The position numbers and the translations under genes are program-made. The notes beneath the pieces are model-generated. The model did no database searches. It saw only the letters and a list, made by a program, of their open reading frames with translations, and was not told the origin of the DNA. A stretch of 64,000 bases of DNA, from contig JAZBQD010000027.1 of NCBI GenBank assembly GCA_036583965.1, positions 22,123,001 through 22,187,000 on the forward strand. Reading direction: 5' to 3'. The stretch is from Prunella strophiata. Its lineage: Eukaryota > Chordata > Aves > Passeriformes > Prunellidae. Below are positions 59,843 to 64,000 of the stretch, one piece after another (within the stretch, counting starts at the first letter, position 1; each line of letters begins with the position of its first letter).

Positions 59843-59927
59843 CTGGAAAGCAAAATAAATGTTATCTGTCTGCAAAAGAGTTTCTTCACAAAACTTGAAG
59901 CCAGCAGGAGACTAACTAGGCACATAC
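59843..59927 (-). other. PTPRC: PTPRC intron 1, 85 bases
   Basis: This very short intron runs from GTATGT to TTTGCTTTCCAG. It is inferred because human-like leader sequence lies on both sides while the sequence between does not match. A second possible acceptor, TTTTGCAG, lies inside it near 59,870. Confidence 0.6.
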
Positions 59928-60016
59928 ATTGCACTGCCTGCTTATCTGTGAAGGAGCTCCTTCCTCTGTTACCCTAACTAACCACTTGCAAACTCGCAAT
60001 GCACTGTAGTGATGTC
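59928..60016 (-). other. PTPRC: PTPRC exon 1, non-coding 5' leader (start site approximate)
   Basis: The minus strand from 60,016 begins GACATCACTACAG and continues through GCAAGTGGTTAGTTAGGG, TAACAGAGGAAGGAG and CAGATAAG. This closely follows the human CD45 mRNA leader as I recall it, which also begins GACATCA and contains GCAAGTGGTT, TAGGGTAACAGAGGA and GATAAG. The exon ends at a strong donor, AAT|GTATGT (GT at 59,927-59,926). No AUG occurs in this exon. The start site is taken from similarity and could be off by tens of bases. Confidence 0.7.
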
Positions 60017-60070
60017 AGAGACAACTACTTCTTCAAAAAACTTCTTTCAGTTTCCAGGAAGTCAAAGGGG
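60017..60070 (-). promoter_or_regulatory. Candidate PTPRC core promoter with ISRE core and Ets/PU.1-type site
   Basis: Just upstream of the inferred start site, the minus strand carries GAAACTGAAA (plus strand 60,045-60,054), which fits the GAAANNGAAA interferon-response/IRF core. It directly adjoins CCAGGAAGTC on the plus strand (60,054-60,063), an Ets/PU.1-type GGAAGT site. No TATA box is visible at the expected spacing. Haematopoietic TATA-less promoters, CD45 included, are commonly driven by Ets and IRF factors (general knowledge). Function is inferred from motif and position only. Confidence 0.5.
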
Positions 60071-60398
60071 TTTTTCTTAGGTTCCTGCAGTAATACTTAG
60101 CTTCCTTAATTCAATAAAGTAAGATTATTTTCAGCTTTTTCTTCCTTTGTACTTAGGAGCTACACAAGACTTCACTTTTCACAGGACTGGATTTAGCAAA
60201 GTCATTTTTTTTCCCTTCATGTGCACTTTTCTGCACACATTCACTGATTCCCATATATTTTATGTATGTTTCTTGAGATTTACATTGAGAGAAAGAGAAA
60301 CCCTAACCATGGGTCACCAAAACACTTGTTCTGAAAACAAGGCCTTCATAAAAATGCAGTCTCAGGTGAAGTAACTGATAATTAAATGAAAACCACTT

Positions 60399-60465
60399 AA
60401 ACATGGGGTTGAACTAGATGATCTCTAGAGGTCCATTCCAACCCTAATTATTTGTGATTTGGTGG
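60399..60465 (+). mobile_element. CR1-type LINE tail fragment
   Basis: ggggttgaactagatgatct, then aggtccattccaaccctaat, matches the last bases of CR1. It lies about 380 bases upstream of the inferred PTPRC start site. Confidence 0.75.
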
Positions 60466-61559
60466 GATATATTTCTGAATCTTTCTACAAGGATGTTCTT
60501 CTGGGTATGACAGTCATACACAGCAAATGGATAGAGGAAGCCCAATTCTGTTTTCTGTAATGTTTAGAACTGGAGAACTCAATACAATTCTTTACCATGA
60601 CTGTGCAGGAGGATTGTTGTTGCTTTCATGGACTTCATACAAGGTACAGCAAAGACATTTTCCCCTCATTGCATGCACTAAAGCAGTTCTCAACAACTTG
60701 GTAACAACATCCTTTATATAGTAGACTACAAGGGGAAGAAATGTTTGATTGCTTCTCTTATTGAAGATCTCCAAGGTTCTAAAAGAACCAGCAGAACCCC
60801 ATCATAAGACAGATAAAGAAGGGGAGAGAATACTTTTTTGCTGCCTATTTATAAGTCCAAGCAACACACAGGAAAAAGCTGCACAAATTCACAAAGTAAG
60901 TCACAAATGACATGACTGAATCAAACTCCTCATAAGATTTAACACATCTTCTACAATTTTGAGTCAAAATCTTAGCTTTCATTAAGCACTATGGCTCCAT
61001 ACAAAGTGGCTGTAATAATAATTATATTGTAAATGTGTTCAGAACAAAACTGATCCAATGATACTGCTCTGACACTCCAGAGACTCCAATTTTGATGTAA
61101 AGTAACTTCATCATCCTGGAGTTGTCACAAATTAAATTTGAACAATAGCCAAACACTGAGTGCAGCACCAACATCGTAGTCCCTTTTAGACAAAAGCAGG
61201 ATACCAGCATGGCTGACATGTGCCATCTGATGAGCAGAGGGCATGACATCCTGTGAAGAATCTTCCATAAAGGTTCTCAAAGAGAACCAGGCTCCATTCC
61301 CACCTGACCTTCCCCAGTAGTTTTATACAATCTCCACTCAACTCCTCAAGCTGCGACCCCAAGACAAATTCCTGCAGAATGGATCTTTTCTGGCTGTGTG
61401 ATATTACAGAGCTTCCACAGCACTGAAATATTGTAACATACCCTATCTATTATTTAGTGAGAACATCACACACTCCAGTGATCCCACTGTTCCAGGTATA
61501 CTGCTAACCATAAACCATCAGCTGTTAAAATTAATCACCAAAGTTACAAATTTACATAA

Positions 61560-62011
61560 GAAGGACATGGAACTGTTGGAGCAAGTCCAGAGGAGGGTCA
61601 CAGAGTTGATAAGAGGACTGGAGAACCTTCCCTATGAAAACAGGCTGGGAAAATTGCGGCCATTCAGCCTGGAGAAAGTTGTGTGGAGACCTCATCTGAA
61701 GGGGCTAGAGGGAAGCCAAAGGACTCTTCATCAAGAACTGTAGTGACGGGACAAGGAGTAACAGGTACAAATTGAAAGAAGGGAAATTTAGGTTAGATAT
61801 TAGGAAATAATTTTTACTGTGAGGGTGGTTACTGGAACAAGTTGTCCAGGAAGGTTGTGGATGTCCAAACACTTGGCAGTGTTCAAGGCCAGGTTGGATA
61901 AGGCCTTGGGCAACCTGGTTGAGTGGGAGATCTCTCTGCCCACTAAAGGAGGGTTGAGACTGGATGATCTTCAAGGGCCCTTCCAACCTTTAACACTCTA
62001 TGATTCTGTTA
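61560..62011 (+). mobile_element. CR1 LINE 3' end, about 450 bp
   Basis: Landmarks in order: gttggagcaagtccagagga, attcagcctggagaaagttg, gtagtgacgggacaaggagt, tactgtgagggtggttactg, gtgttcaaggccaggttgga, gatgatcttcaagggccctt, ending ctctatgattctgtt. This is the standard avian CR1 3' UTR and end, moderately diverged. Confidence 0.93.
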
Positions 62012-64000
62012 GAACTCATGAAGTCTTTTTCCAAACAAACTGCAGTCTCCTTTCCCAAGGTTAAACCCAAAACTTTCATTTTGAAGGAATGGGAGAATTA
62101 ATTTACTCTACTTGCACATTAAACAATGGACTGTTAAAATAAATCCTTTCTCAGGGCAGAGCCTGAATTTTAAATTGGCAAACATGATTATGTCAGTATG
62201 TAACTAGAGCAGTATGCTTCCCCTGTCCTGGAAAGAATCAAAGCCAGAACCATCCATTTGTATTAATAAGGATTTCCAAAATGACATTAAAAATGTGCAG
62301 CTGCTTAAGTTACCCATTTCTTTGGAAGTCTTTCTCTTTTGTACTCATCCCCCTGGGTAACCTGGGAGGGACAGTCTGGTTCTCTCACTGCTAATACCAC
62401 AGGAGCTGTGATCCTCAAAACACTCCACACACCCATCTCCATGCACAGCCTCTCATAAGACATCAGACAAAACTGCTGTAGGTGCTCAGTGACTGATGTT
62501 AGACAGTGCAAAAGCTCTGCCCAGATCCCAAACAGTCTCAGAGCTAGCTGAGAAACACCAAGGTCTCTCACAGCCTCCACAGTCCCCGCTAACTTGCTTT
62601 CTACCAGGAGGTGTTTCTGTAGCTCTGTTTTGTAAGTGGTGTGGCCCAGAGGCATCAGACTGCAGGGTGTGACAGAGAGAGGGAGGGAGCAAGCACACAG
62701 GCATGACACTTCTGTCCCAGAACAACTCCACCATACGCTAATGCAGCTAAAAAATACCTTACTGTTCTTTGGGGAGAAGACAAGGAGCTGATTCCTATTC
62801 CAGTGAAGGGCAGAGCAAAGTAGAGAACAGCTATAAAACTCACCCCTCTTTACCCTAAAGGAAGGGAGAGCATGAACTCTTCAACCATGTGATATTATGT
62901 TAAGATTCTCCTTTTCTACCCCAAGAGTCTTTCCCAAACATTCCCTGTCTTTGCCTGGTACTACTGAACCAGGAGGAAATAGACTGGAAAGATAAAAGGA
63001 AGGCAACAGTAGCAGTAATCAGGGTATAAACAGCATCTTCATACAGCCACAAGCCAAATAAATCTGTGTCTCAGGCTGGATTGTCACAGGTTGCCCCCAA
63101 AGATTGGCCCACCCTGTGTCTGCCATGAGATATCAACAGCCACACTTCCCCTGCACTCTGACATCTATTTTGGGGGCCTGTGCCACCCAAAAATGACCAT
63201 TCCTGGTGCTCACTGTGTTTAATGCCATAGGAACAAGGCCTGAAAGATACCAGTGAAACCTCACTCTGTTTGTTGTCTCTTCATATGATTTCACGCTGCT
63301 CAGTTTCACCCTGTGTTCATTTCCCTAAGAGTTTAGCCAGATAACACTGCAGCATTCACCTTCCTCACACAACACAACTTCCAAGACCAGATTATCATAG
63401 TCATTTTGGTTTATTTTGGCATTCATCACCAAGAATTTTAACTGGGATGTATTTGTTTTTTGGAGGGTATAATGGCATGGAGGGTGAGGGTTAATTCAGG
63501 CAATGGTGTTCTTCAGTGATACCTAAACCTAATGCTGTTTTGTGTCGATGTGTTTGCAAAATGTAGTATGAATTAGTTTTCTCAATCAATGTATTCTCAA
63601 GAACTCACCTGTGTTTTCCTTTTGTTCAGAGGCCTTGAAAGAATAAATTACAAAGCATGTAACTATATAAAAATAAATTCTCTACATACTCCATACATCA
63701 TTTGTATTTAAAATAATGCAGGCTTCTTTTTGTATAATTTCCCTTGCACTGAAGTCATCTCATATGACTCAGCTCAGTTACAGTGATACTCAGCACACTG
63801 CATATCAGAATTAAGCAGTTCACAGAAACTGAAGTCACATGCTTTTGCAAACACTAAGGGACAGAAGATATATTTATCCCAAGGGCAACTCTGTTTAAAT
63901 CAAGGCAGTTACCTGCATTATGCATTTTATCCAGTAAAATTAATTTGACAGTCTTACTGTGAAAACATTGTTCATGCTAGAGAATATATCTTATAACAGT

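Larger units (their letters stand above)
60071..64000. other. PTPRC upstream flank
   Basis: Intergenic sequence upstream of the promoter. It contains CR1 fragments at about 60,399-60,465 and 61,560-62,011. One minus-strand ORF of 134 codons (62,305-62,709) is unrecognised. No RNA gene, CpG island or second gene is evident. Confidence 0.5.

Noticed and set aside
60071..64000. miR-181 hairpins expected in the PTPRC neighbourhood of mammals
   Set aside because: No miR-181 seed-containing hairpin is visible; that locus would lie outside this window.

Overview
The window comes from a vertebrate nuclear genome and is almost certainly avian. The main evidence is the coding sequence, which aligns exon by exon with PTPRC (CD45) as I remember the human protein. 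Supporting evidence is several CR1-type LINE 3' ends, with the bird-typical tail resembling 'ccttccaacc...tctatgattctgt', and an avian-style endogenous retrovirus LTR. I cannot name the species.

The window holds essentially one gene, PTPRC, on the minus strand. It is complete from its first exon (near 60,016) to part-way through its last coding exon, which is cut by the window edge at base 1. I place 31 exons, all with GT-AG introns and compatible phases except at one junction. The order from high to low coordinate is: promoter and 5' leader (about 60,070-59,792); signal peptide (59,791-59,725); a 35.6-kb intron 2 (59,724-24,166); a mucin-like, alternatively spliceable region (24,165-21,213); a cysteine-containing domain and fibronectin-III-like domains (20,976-12,909); the transmembrane exon (12,245-12,137); a short juxtamembrane exon (11,293-11,262); phosphatase domain D1 (10,101-4,682); and phosphatase domain D2 (4,265-1). 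D1 keeps the WPD loop and the [10 protein letters not shown] catalytic loop. D2 has lost both and is a pseudophosphatase, as in mammals.

Intron 2 holds no recognisable gene. It contains CR1 fragments, A/T tracts, a TA-rich tandem repeat, a duplicated 185-bp segment, and a damaged endogenous retrovirus (about 53,520-57,540, plus strand, antisense to PTPRC). The retroviral leader has been invaded by a minisatellite of about 42 units. Upstream of the promoter (60,071-64,000) are two CR1 3' ends and one unexplained minus-strand ORF.

The observations most worth following up are: (1) a GC-rich candidate variable exon (23,501-23,626) that is in frame on both sides and encodes a Ser/Thr/Pro/Ala-rich segment; (2) a one-base frame disruption in a fibronectin-III exon (19,066-19,210), where losing one base restores both an N-glycosylation sequon and the splice phase; (3) a 12-codon upstream ORF ending two bases before the PTPRC start and resembling the human leader; (4) an ISRE core next to an Ets site just upstream of the inferred start site; (5) the retroviral-leader minisatellite, which is open in all three forward frames.
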